Assembly: GCF_002234575.2 (NCBI RefSeq) | Contig: NZ_CP022464.2 | Location: 3,844,001 to 3,908,000, forward strand | Length of the DNA stretch: 64,000 nt | Direction: 5' to 3' | Source: Enterocloster bolteae | Lineage (GTDB): Bacteria > Bacillota > Clostridia > Lachnospirales > Lachnospiraceae | In this document: positions 8,082 to 15,367 of the stretch, one piece after another | Layout: each line of letters opens with the position of its first letter | How positions within the stretch are numbered: the first letter of the stretch is position 1 | Notes under the pieces: model-generated | The model's input: only the letters and a program-made list of their open reading frames with translations | The model's database searches: none | Told to the model about the DNA's origin: nothing | Program-made: the position numbers and the translations under genes

Positions 8082-8702
8082 CTACCCATTTTCATAAAGA
8101 AAAAAAGAAAATTCCTCCAGCCTGTGATTAACCTTCAATTTTACCCTTTTCGTGCCCCGCCGAAACATGTTCATGTTTTCGTAAAATCCATAGTTACAGC
8201 TTGTGTCAGTAAACACATAAAAATGCTGTATATTCTCTCTTTCCATATACATACAAAAACGACTGAACAATTCCCTTCCAATCCCCTGTCCGTGATAATC
8301 CGGATGAATTGCGAAAAAAGACAGTTCTCCCTTGTACTCCTGTGGTTGACCTGATAGAAGTGCTGCGTATATCCGATCTATTTCTTCTAAAAACCGCCAT
8401 GACCTGCGCCCCTCTGCTGTCATCGAAAGGACAAGTACCGACCATCCGGCCTGCAGACGAAGCACTAACGGACAGCGGTGCCTGCGGATATGGTTCCCCA
8501 TAATTATCCCGATGGGTTTTCCATCTGCCAGCGCAACCTGGGTAAAGGTTTGTTCAGTTAAGCATAACCGAAGATAGGCTTCGGACAGCCTGACGGCAGT
8601 TTTGGGACTGTAATACGATTCATGCTTCCATATGATATTGATAATTGATGAAACCGCCTTAAAGTCCTGCCGCTTATATGGCCGGTAAATAACAGCGTTC
8701 AT
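8082..8702 (-). CDS. GNAT family N-acetyltransferase
   Basis: 206 residues from the ATG at 8700-8702, behind TTGGAGGA. The acetyl-CoA loop is clear near residues 140-160 ('FFAIHPDYHGQGIGRELFSR': a His-Pro-x-x-x-Gly-x-Gly-Ile-Gly motif A). It is followed by 'FTDTSCNYGFYENMNMF', the usual motif B Tyr. Substrate unknown. It lies tail-to-head with the BltD-like gene, but the 61-base gap leaves co-transcription open. Confidence 0.82.
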   Translation of the reverse strand: MNAVIYRPYKRQDFKAVSSIINIIWKHESYYSPKTAVRLSEAYLRLCLTEQTFTQVALADGKPIGIIMGNHIRRHRCPLVLRLQAGWSVLVLSMTAEGRRSWRFLEEIDRIYAALLSGQPQEYKGELSFFAIHPDYHGQGIGRELFSRFCMYMERENIQHFYVFTDTSCNYGFYENMNMFRRGTKRVKLKVNHRLEEFSFFLYENG

Positions 8703-9448
8703 ATGTTTTCCTCCAAAAATAAAAAGAGCTGAACAAAACAGTGAACCCGCCAACTGCCTTTTCGATGAAACTGTACGCAGAAACATCAGCAGCAGGCCTG
8801 TTCAACCTATTTTACTCAGCTCATGCAGGTACGCCTGCATCGCTATAATAAGTAACTATATCAAAATAAACGTAAAATGTCAAAGGCAGGATTTCTGCAG
8901 CGGCCATTATGGATTTCTGCGCCGCTATTATGGATTTCTGCGTCCGCCATTACAGACGCCTATACTGTGAACACATTTTCCGCATCCTATCTGGACGCTG
9001 CGACAGAGGCTATGAATCCCATTCCATATGAGGAGACGCAGAAAAATTCGCGCTCAATCCAACCATCAAGAGTCATTCCATTTTAGAATATAAAGCTATC
9101 ATCATGTTTTTATAATTTTAATACTCCAGTCAATGTGGTATATACACCCATGCCTTTACCGATTGATCTTGAGAATACTTTCCTGACTCAAACAGACGGT
9201 TAATGGCACACCTCCCAAATTATACCATATTCCATCAATCAATATCCAATCCAGTACCTCTTTTCCATCCGGCTTTTCCATCTGGTTTTTCATCCGGTTT
9301 GAAATAACACCACTGGGCCCGTCCGGATTACAAACAGGGCGGCAGTACCCTGACCATTGGAATTTCATAGGCTGGCCGTATTACGATATCACAAATAATA
9401 TGTTATAATAGTTCATAATTGTTGATGTATTAATTCAGGAGGTGCAAG
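8703..9448. other. Spacer without a convincing gene
   Basis: 746 bases. I see a 7-bp palindrome (ATGCAGG-TACG-CCTGCAT, 8823-8840) and three imperfect tandem copies of a 21-22 base unit beginning GGATTTCTGC (about 8889-8953). The promoter of the downstream plus-strand gene is at 9381-9409. Short open frames on both strands lack ribosome sites and family signals. Confidence 0.6.
9381..9409 (+). promoter_or_regulatory. Promoter of the secreted repeat protein gene
   Basis: TTACGA, 17-base spacer, TATAAT, ending 39 bases before the start codon at 9449. Confidence 0.55.
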
Positions 9449-10237
9449 ATGAAAAAACTTTATTTCTTACTCTCAACCACAGCAGCATTGTTATCCATTT
9501 CCTTTAGCGCATATGCCGGTCAATGGCAGCAGGAAGGGGAGCATTGGAAGTATTTAAACAACGACGGCACATATTCAGCCCATACATGGCAATGGATTGA
9601 TGGAAATGGTGATGGTATCTCAGAATCTTATTACTTTGATGATAACGGTTTTCTTTACTTGGATACAATAACACCTGATGGTTATTCCGTAAATCAGGAT
9701 GGTGCATGGGTTGTTAATGGCGTGGTCCAGACAAGGTCCGAAACATCCGGCGAAGGTGAATACATATCTCTGGAGGTTGGCTATAATGCAAAAATTCCGG
9801 TGGGAATGGAACGAGTACATAACAATATTCTGGATTACTACAAAAGAACATCTGCCCGTTTTGAGGATGCGCAAGGAACCCGGTTGATTAGCTTCAGCAT
9901 TGACGATTATAGAAACCAAGCCGACTATTTCAGGACGGTAGAGGGCACAACAGATGCCAGTTTTCAGGAGAGAAAGGCTGATGCGGTCGGAACCACATTA
10001 AAAGCAACTGTTGTTTTAAGAGATACTAAAGAATACCATTCTGGCACATGGAGCCATGTCCAATTGACTGATTATGTTGGGGACTATCAGAAATACTGGT
10101 CAAATGTTCACTACTTTTTCCAGTCAAATGATTTTGTTTTAACTACTGTAAGGATTTGGAGTACCGGAGCGGATATGGATGTTGATGGTTTTATGAACAG
10201 CCTGGTGAAAAATAGTTATTATGATTCTGTCCGATAA
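9449..10237 (+). CDS. Secreted protein with wall-binding-type repeats
   Basis: 262 residues with a strong CAGGAGGTG ribosome site. The signal peptide covers about residues 1-23 (MKKLYFLLS, then a hydrophobic core ending AYA-GQ). Residues 24-90 are Trp/Tyr/Gly/Asp-rich repeats ('EHWKYLNNDGTY', 'WQWIDGNGDG', 'YYFDDNGFLY', 'GYSVNQDGAWV'), as in choline- or glucan-binding repeat modules. The remaining 170 residues form a globular domain of unknown role. It is similar in plan to the product of 679-2091 but with the repeat module at the N-terminus. Probably retained at the cell wall. Confidence 0.8.
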   Translation: MKKLYFLLSTTAALLSISFSAYAGQWQQEGEHWKYLNNDGTYSAHTWQWIDGNGDGISESYYFDDNGFLYLDTITPDGYSVNQDGAWVVNGVVQTRSETSGEGEYISLEVGYNAKIPVGMERVHNNILDYYKRTSARFEDAQGTRLISFSIDDYRNQADYFRTVEGTTDASFQERKADAVGTTLKATVVLRDTKEYHSGTWSHVQLTDYVGDYQKYWSNVHYFFQSNDFVLTTVRIWSTGADMDVDGFMNSLVKNSYYDSVR

Positions 10238-10403
10238 GATATCAGTGTTCCTTAACCGGCCTTATCATGGCCAGATAATGAGTCAAGGCAAACCACTAAT
10301 GCCTGTAAATTTCATAGCTTTCCGGTAAGGAGTTGTTGATGGTTTTTGTAACAGATATGTCAAATTCAAAAAAGGCCTATCCAGACCAGCGACTTCCCTA
10401 TCA

Positions 10404-10459
10404 TAAAAAAACAAGTGTAAGAGGTAAAGCACGAGTAGTACGCTTTATCTCTTACACTT
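10404..10459 (-). terminator. Terminator of the sigma factor paralogue gene
   Basis: A long stem (10413-10430 paired with 10442-10459, one mismatch) is followed on the minus strand by a run of seven T. It lies just downstream of the stop at 10470. Confidence 0.9.
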
Positions 10460-10469
10460 ATATCCCTTT

Positions 10470-11690
10470 TTACGGAAGGAAATCCCTGATTTTCTTGCTT
10501 TTAGAAGGATTACGAAGCTTTCTGAGAGCCGCTGTCTCAATTTGCCGAATGCGCTCCCTGGTCACGTTGAACCGTTTCCCCACTTCCTCCAGGGTCAGGG
10601 GATGCCCGGTCTCCAGGCCGAAACGCAGAATGATGACCTCACGCTCCCGTGGATTCAGCCCCTGAAGCATGCTGTCAATCTCCTCCCGCAAAAGAAAACT
10701 CTCTGCCTTATCCTCTGTGGAGGCATTGGCGTCATCTGCCACAAAATCCCCCAGATTGGAGCCTTCCTCGTCGCCTACCGGGGTCTCCAGGGATACGGTA
10801 TCTCCCGATGCCTGAATCAGCTCCGCCACTCTTTTCCCGGACATGTTTACTTCCTCAGCCACTTCCTCCATAGACGGTTCACGTCCCAGCTTCACAGACA
10901 GGCTGCGCTGGGCACGGCGGATTTTATTTACTGCCTCCACCATGTGGACCGGAAGCCGGATGGTCCTGGACTGGTCCGCCAGGGACCTGGTAATGGACTG
11001 CTTCACCCACCATGTGGCATAGGTGCTGAGCCTGTAACCTTTGGCATAGTCAAACTTTTCCACTGCTTTCATAAGCCCCAGATTCCCCTCCTGAACCAGG
11101 TCCAGAAAACTCATACCCCTGCCGGTATAGCGTTTGGCAATGCTGACCACCAGGCGCAGGTTAGCCTCCACCAGCTTGCGGCCCGCTTCCACATCACCTT
11201 CTGACTTGCGTCTTGCAAGGTCTGATTCCTCCTCCGGTGTAAGCAGTGCAATGGAACCAATCTCTTTTAAGTATTCACGGATTGGGTCTGCTGTGGACAC
11301 GCCTTCCAGAAGCCGCTCCTGGCCATATCCGTCGTATTCCTCCTCTTCCTCATCCCCGCCGGAAACCATACTGCCGCCATCCAGCATCTCATCCGGATCC
11401 AGGCGGTCTCTTCCCCATCTGAATTCCTCCTTCGCCAGAGACGGCTGGTCCAGCTCGGCATCATCGTCTAAAAGAAAGTCCCCCTCCGGCAATTCCTCTT
11501 CCGGTTCCTCGGGAGCCTGTATGTGGACACCCTTGCGCTCCAGCTTCAGATAGACATCCTCCATCTCTTCCGGCGTCATCTGAACATCCCGGAAATGGTC
11601 CAGCACCTGGGTCATCTCCAGACGACCTTCCTGGGCAGCCGCTTCACCGACCAGCTGTTCCAGTCTCTTAGACAATTCCATTTTATCCAT
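10470..11690 (-). CDS. RpoD/SigA-type sigma70 factor, second copy
   Basis: 406 residues. Region 1.2 is at about 134-165, region 2 at about 166-245, region 3 at about 246-325 and region 4 at about 338-400. The -10 recognition helix ('STYATWWVKQSITRS') keeps the Gln and Thr used to read the -10. Region 4.2 ('TRERIRQIE') keeps the Arg, Glu and Gln that read the -35, so predicted promoter specificity is the same as the primary factor. Residues 60-125 form a very acidic low-complexity linker ('EEPEEELPEGD', 'GGDEEEEEYD') longer than in the copy at 21323-22468. No dnaG is adjacent. The ribosome site is GGGGGAGGA. Probably the downstream gene of a pair with the DUF5721-like gene. Confidence 0.92.
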   Translation of the reverse strand: MDKMELSKRLEQLVGEAAAQEGRLEMTQVLDHFRDVQMTPEEMEDVYLKLERKGVHIQAPEEPEEELPEGDFLLDDDAELDQPSLAKEEFRWGRDRLDPDEMLDGGSMVSGGDEEEEEYDGYGQERLLEGVSTADPIREYLKEIGSIALLTPEEESDLARRKSEGDVEAGRKLVEANLRLVVSIAKRYTGRGMSFLDLVQEGNLGLMKAVEKFDYAKGYRLSTYATWWVKQSITRSLADQSRTIRLPVHMVEAVNKIRRAQRSLSVKLGREPSMEEVAEEVNMSGKRVAELIQASGDTVSLETPVGDEEGSNLGDFVADDANASTEDKAESFLLREEIDSMLQGLNPREREVIILRFGLETGHPLTLEEVGKRFNVTRERIRQIETAALRKLRNPSKSKKIRDFLP

Positions 11691-11729
11691 ATGTTATCCT
11701 CCCCCTTCTCCTGGGACATACTAAATATA

Positions 11730-11785
11730 GGTACTGTATTGCGTAAATCCCTCTTTAAACAGCGGGGCTTACGCAGCACAGTACC
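11730..11785. repeat. Imperfect 17-bp inverted repeat in the leader of the sigma paralogue gene
   Basis: Arms 11730-11746 and 11769-11785 (GGTACTGTATTGCGTAA and near-complement, two mismatches) lie between the DUF5721-like stop and the sigma factor start. No T-run follows on the minus strand. It could be an operator, a processing site or a weak attenuator between the two genes. Confidence 0.6.
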
Positions 11786-11806
11786 GTTACTGGGTCTGCG
11801 GGTACG

Positions 11807-12298
11807 TTAGGTACATACTATCTCATGGGAACGCATAAACTTTGCTACTGCCTTATCCCACTCATTTTCCAGGGTCTTGTCCATGGTAAAAAGGTGCAGC
11901 GAAGTTCCCGTCACACAATATAATGCTCCGTCTTCGTAACGGATATTCAGATAAAGTCCCTGTATCTGCTCACTGCTTATCCCGCTTCCGGAAGTGGAAG
12001 CGAATTTTTCCGTGTCCGAAGGAGGAAGCAGCAGGACGATATGGAAACTCCCCGGCAGCTTTTTTCCTTTTATTAGTGAAAAACATACGGGGCGAAGCAC
12101 TTTCCAGGAGGAAAAGAATTCAATCTGGTTCTCCTCCAGCTCTTCATCTGTATAATATCCCTGTCTGATGTGTCCGTCGATGGAAAAATTGTTGTAGGTG
12201 ACAATGTTCACTTCCTTAACCAGGAAGCTGTCAAAGTCTTCCTTCAGGAACAGTTTGGATGTAAATGTCTTTACATCCTCTACTTTCAATGCAATCAT
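11807..12298 (-). CDS. Conserved hypothetical protein, DUF5721-like
   Basis: 163 residues, cytosolic, no membrane segments. The N-terminus MIALKVEDVKTFTSKLFLKE and the 'FDSFLVKEVNIVTYNNFSIDG' region (an unbroken beta-rich stretch) match my memory of the Clostridia-restricted DUF5721 family. No function is known. It has a very good promoter at 12348-12376 and is followed after 116 bases by the sigma factor paralogue, so the two may form one transcript. Confidence 0.7.
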   Translation of the reverse strand: MIALKVEDVKTFTSKLFLKEDFDSFLVKEVNIVTYNNFSIDGHIRQGYYTDEELEENQIEFFSSWKVLRPVCFSLIKGKKLPGSFHIVLLLPPSDTEKFASTSGSGISSEQIQGLYLNIRYEDGALYCVTGTSLHLFTMDKTLENEWDKAVAKFMRSHEIVCT

Positions 12299-12347
12299 AA
12301 CCTTCTCCTGCCCTGGGTTACACCACAGGTTTCCAAATTCTTACTCA

Positions 12348-12376
12348 ATTATACAGTTTTTGACTATTGACGTCAA
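12348..12376 (-). promoter_or_regulatory. Promoter of the DUF5721-like gene
   Basis: Minus-strand TTGACG (12371-12376), 17-base spacer, TATAAT (12348-12353), about 50 bases before the start codon. The -35 is part of the palindrome TTGACGTCAA (12367-12376), which may be an operator. Confidence 0.8.
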
Positions 12377-12430
12377 ATAGAAACTGTGGGGATTTTTTTA
12401 CTGAGTTCTTTATGGGGGTGCGGGGGTATG

Positions 12431-12490
12431 TTCTGATATGTTCTGATATACTCTGATATTCTCTGATATAATTTGATATGATCTGATTGA
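12431..12490. repeat. Six exact-period 10-bp tandem repeats
   Basis: Six units of consensus (T/C/A)TCTGATAT(N) occur with an unbroken 10-base period: TTCTGATATG, TTCTGATATA, CTCTGATATT, CTCTGATATA, ATTTGATATG, ATCTGATTGA. They lie 55-115 bases upstream of the promoter at 12348-12376. The period equals one DNA helical turn, so every copy faces the same side of the helix. Confidence 0.9.
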
Positions 12491-12551
12491 TTTACTTTAA
12501 CATATGTCTGTTTATTTTCATAGTGTCATAATATCGACTATATGTTATTTG

Positions 12552-12950
12552 TTACAGCACCTCCACAACCTCAAAGCGTTCAAACGTAATAAGTGTCTGA
12601 TCGGTAAAAGTATAACCGCGCTTGGCAGCGTCCCGTGTCCAATAGCGTATATTGCCCGATTTCCATTGTTCAAAGTTTTCGTCCTCACCCTCAAGTTTTA
12701 CCATATCCCAAGTCAGGCCGCAAAACCTGACGGTTTCAACATGCACCGTCTTAATCACACAAGCCGGAGTGCTCCGACCGTCAAGTACCAGTGATAGATC
12801 ACCAACGCTTGGCGCCTTCTCATCCTCCAATATAACCGAAACTGTTGCCGTTTTCTTTCCGGCAAGTACCAGGGCTAAAAGTTCGTCTGCCATTTCGGGG
12901 CTATCGCCAAAGGAAAAGCGTTCAAAATAACCTTTATCTGTGTTTTTCAT
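12552..12950 (-). CDS. ASCH domain protein
   Basis: 132 residues starting MKNTDKGYFERF behind AGAGGAGA. The region 'FGDSPEMADELLALVLAGKKTATVS' carries the ASCH hallmark: the Gly-Lys-Lys-x-Ala/Thr loop after a helix. It is followed by 'VGDLSLVLDGRSTPACVI' and 'WTRDAAKRGYTF' strands. ASCH domains have a PUA-like fold and are predicted to bind RNA or modified nucleosides; some are amidohydrolases on N4-acetylcytidine. The specific role here is unknown. Confidence 0.85.
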   Translation of the reverse strand: MKNTDKGYFERFSFGDSPEMADELLALVLAGKKTATVSVILEDEKAPSVGDLSLVLDGRSTPACVIKTVHVETVRFCGLTWDMVKLEGEDENFEQWKSGNIRYWTRDAAKRGYTFTDQTLITFERFEVVEVL

Positions 12951-13063
12951 TCCTATTCTCCTCTTCTGTAAATGTATTTTTTCGTTCGCCTTTTCGTTCC
13001 CCTTTTCCGCCAAAGGCACTGTTTACCAATAAAATGCGCTTAAATAGTTGGGTAGTCTGGAGA

Positions 13064-13456
13064 TTAATGATTCCCTGTTATTGTCTGATAAAATGCTGAG
13101 TCTGTCTTGTAAATGCCCTGATAGGGCTGTTCAATGTAATAATCATTTTTTTCTAAATAGACAAACAGTGTGCTTTTTGCATCTTCTGTGTTTATATCAA
13201 TTTTTATATACTCATCAGCTTGTGGTATATCCTGTACGGATTCTTTCGCTGTTGCTTGTGCATTGTTCATAGACGATATACATTGGCTTATCCACTCACT
13301 GTCAGAATATTTTTCCGTTTCTTCTCCAACCGTTACATCAATTGACTGTATGGTGCTTTCCTCTGGTAAGCTAATCGGATTTGCATTTTTTTGTGAACAA
13401 CCGGCTGCAGAACAGGCCATAATACCAGCAATAAGAAAACTTAATATCTTTTTCAT
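13064..13456 (-). CDS. Small lipoprotein, DUF5301-like
   Basis: 130 residues with a lipoprotein signal peptide and lipobox (SAAGC, lipidated Cys at residue 20). The mature domain contains 'IQSIDVTVGEE', 'YIKIDINTEDAKSTLFVY' and 'YYIEQPYQGIYK'. From memory these match DUF5301, a domain of unknown function found in Firmicute lipoproteins and sensor-like proteins. It is probably anchored to the outer face of the membrane. The ribosome site is TGGAGGA. Adjacent genes give no clue to its role. Confidence 0.75.
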   Translation of the reverse strand: MKKILSFLIAGIMACSAAGCSQKNANPISLPEESTIQSIDVTVGEETEKYSDSEWISQCISSMNNAQATAKESVQDIPQADEYIKIDINTEDAKSTLFVYLEKNDYYIEQPYQGIYKTDSAFYQTITGNH

Positions 13457-13680
13457 AAAAATTCCTCCATAAATTCTGTTTGTCGAGTGCGCTTTATCAG
13501 CCTACTATGAATATTCTTGTTCCTTCCACTCTAATTTTTAATGTTGAATCTGTCAAGTGGATTCATCTGCTCTTGTTATGGCTATTGTGTCCATGTGTTG
13601 TCTTTATGATTGTGTGTTTGCTTTATGATTTTATGCTTTATGATTCTATTTTTTATGATATCACTCTGTCCGTCAGCTTT

Positions 13681-13710
13681 GGCGGCTCTTGGCGGCTCTT
13701 GGCGGCTCTT
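13681..13710. repeat. Three tandem copies of a 10-bp repeat
   Basis: GGCGGCTCTT is repeated three times without mismatch, and a partial copy follows. It lies in a 408-base spacer (13457-13864) without a convincing gene. The preceding 100 bases hold irregular copies of CTTTATGATT. Confidence 0.9.
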
Positions 13711-13736
13711 GGCAGTTCCGTGAGTTCGCAGTGCTG

Positions 13737-13769
13737 CCATCTTGAATCCGCTGCGCTCCTTCAAGATGG
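13737..13769. repeat. 10-bp inverted repeat
   Basis: CCATCTTGAA (13737-13746) and TTCAAGATGG (13760-13769) are perfect complements around a 13-base loop, between the tandem repeat and the long palindrome. Confidence 0.8.
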
Positions 13770-13785
13770 ACGGCTGGCGCCGTAT

Positions 13786-13851
13786 GCATAGAGACACGGA
13801 AGGCCGGGAGGGTAAGCGAGCTTGCCCTCCCGGCCTTCCGTGTCTCTATGC
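13786..13851. repeat. 66-bp near-perfect palindrome downstream of gltD
   Basis: Arms of 32 bases (13786-13817 and 13820-13851) are complementary except at one position and are separated by only 2 bases. It ends 13 bases after the gltD stop. A transcript would form a very stable hairpin, but there is no T-run, so it is either a U-independent terminator/RNA 3'-end stabiliser or a mobile intergenic palindrome. Confidence 0.9.
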
Positions 13852-13864
13852 GCACTGCTTGTAG

Positions 13865-15352
13865 CTAGGCCAGGTTTGTATACCCCATCATATCACGGTC
13901 TACGGCTTTGGCGGCTTCACGGCCTTCTTGTATGGCCCATACGACCAGGGACTGGCCTCTGTGCATGTCGCCGGCTGTGAATATCTGGTCTGCGCTGGTG
14001 CGGTAGGTGCCGGGTTCTGTGGCTGCATTTGTCCTGGCGTCCAGGTCTATGCCGAAGGCGTCTGCCACGTAGGCCTGGGCTCCTGTGAAGCCGGCGGCTA
14101 TGAGCACCAGATCGGCAGGAATTTCACGCTCGCTGCCTTCCACAGCTGCCATGATGGTGCGGCCTGTTTCCTCGTCTTTTTTGGGAACCAGGTTTGTGAT
14201 TATGGCTTTGCACACCTTGCCTTCCCCGTCTTTTATGAATTCCTTTACAGTGGTCTGGTACTGCCTTGGGTCTGAACCGAATATGCTTATGGCTTCCTCC
14301 TGGCCGTAATCTGTTTTGAGGATTCTGGGCCATTCCGGCCAGGTGTTGTTCTCCGCCCGCTCTGCGGGAGGCTTGGGCATCATCTCCAGTTGGGTGACTG
14401 AGACGCAGCCGTGCCGGATGGATGTGCCTGCACAGTCATTTCCAGTGTCTCCGCCTCCGATTACCAGCACATGCTTATCCTTTGCCGATATAAAACTTCC
14501 GTCCTCCAGTCCGGAATCCAGCAGGCTCTTTGTGGTGGCTTTCAGAAAATCCACCGCAAAGTATATGCCTGCACTGTCCCTGCCCGGCACGTCGATATCC
14601 CTTGGGTTGGAGGCCCCGCAGGCCAGGATGATGCGGTCAAATTCCTTCCTGATTTTGCCGGCCCGGTAATTCCTGCCCACATCCGCTCCCGTCACAAAGG
14701 TGATTCCCTCCTTCTTCATCACATCTACCTTGCGCTCAATCACCCATTTTTCCAGCTTCATATTGGGTATGCCGTACATCAGCAGGCCGCCCACACGGTC
14801 GTTCCGCTCAAATACTGTGACGCTGTGCCCCCGTTTGTTCAGCTGGTCCGCAGCTGCCAGCCCCGCGGGACCGGATCCGATAACCGCCACCTTTTTTCCG
14901 GTGCGGATGGAGGGCGGATTAGGGAGGGCATATCCGCTGCTGTATGCTTTTTCAATGATAGCTCTCTCATTTTCTTTTATGGTCACTGCATCTCCGTACA
15001 GACTGCAGGTGCAGGCCGCTTCGCAGGGTGCCGGACATACCCTGGAGGTGAACTCCGGGAAGCTGTTAGTTTTTTTTAGCCGGTTGTATGCCTGTTTCCA
15101 GTTGCCGGTATACACCAGATCATTCCATTCAGGCACCAGATTGTGCAGGGGGCATCCGCTGACCATCCCTCCAATCATCATGCCTGACTGGCAGAAGGGC
15201 ACACCGCAGTCCATACACCTGGCCCCCTGGCGTCTCTGTTCCTCCTCGCTTAAGGAAGCGTGAAACTCATTCCAGTTTTTAATCCGATCCTCAGGAGTTT
15301 TCCCCCTTCCTACTTCTCTCTCATATTCCAAGAATCCTGTTGATTTACCCAT
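13865..15352 (-). CDS. gltD: Glutamate synthase (NADPH) small subunit
   Basis: 495 residues. GltD oxidises NADPH and passes electrons through FAD and iron-sulphur clusters to GltB for conversion of 2-oxoglutarate plus glutamine to two glutamates. The N-terminal Cys clusters are present ('CMDCGVPFC', 'GCPLHN', 'CPAPCEAAC'). The FAD dinucleotide fold 'VIGSGPAGLAAA' is near residue 155, the NADPH fold 'VIGGGDTGNDC' near 300, and the C-terminal 'TAGDMHRGQSLVVWAI' binds FAD. It starts 15 bases after gltB with a TAAGGAGG site, so the subunits are co-expressed. Confidence 0.97.
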   Translation of the reverse strand: MGKSTGFLEYEREVGRGKTPEDRIKNWNEFHASLSEEEQRRQGARCMDCGVPFCQSGMMIGGMVSGCPLHNLVPEWNDLVYTGNWKQAYNRLKKTNSFPEFTSRVCPAPCEAACTCSLYGDAVTIKENERAIIEKAYSSGYALPNPPSIRTGKKVAVIGSGPAGLAAADQLNKRGHSVTVFERNDRVGGLLMYGIPNMKLEKWVIERKVDVMKKEGITFVTGADVGRNYRAGKIRKEFDRIILACGASNPRDIDVPGRDSAGIYFAVDFLKATTKSLLDSGLEDGSFISAKDKHVLVIGGGDTGNDCAGTSIRHGCVSVTQLEMMPKPPAERAENNTWPEWPRILKTDYGQEEAISIFGSDPRQYQTTVKEFIKDGEGKVCKAIITNLVPKKDEETGRTIMAAVEGSEREIPADLVLIAAGFTGAQAYVADAFGIDLDARTNAATEPGTYRTSADQIFTAGDMHRGQSLVVWAIQEGREAAKAVDRDMMGYTNLA

Positions 15353-15367
15353 GTTTGTTCTGCCTCC

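Noticed and set aside
8877..9086. 69-codon plus-strand open frame
   Set aside because: Built largely on the GGATTTCTGC repeats and without a ribosome site.
9156..9368. 70-codon minus-strand open frame in the 8703-9448 spacer
   Set aside because: No ribosome site, no family signal, low-complexity composition.
11805..11818. Plus-strand CATACTA as a third sigmaG-type promoter
   Set aside because: No GHATR element at 17-18 bases, no plus-strand gene downstream, and it is inside the DUF5721-like coding sequence.
12431..12490. Possible CRISPR array
   Set aside because: Ten-base contiguous units without spacers and no cas genes.
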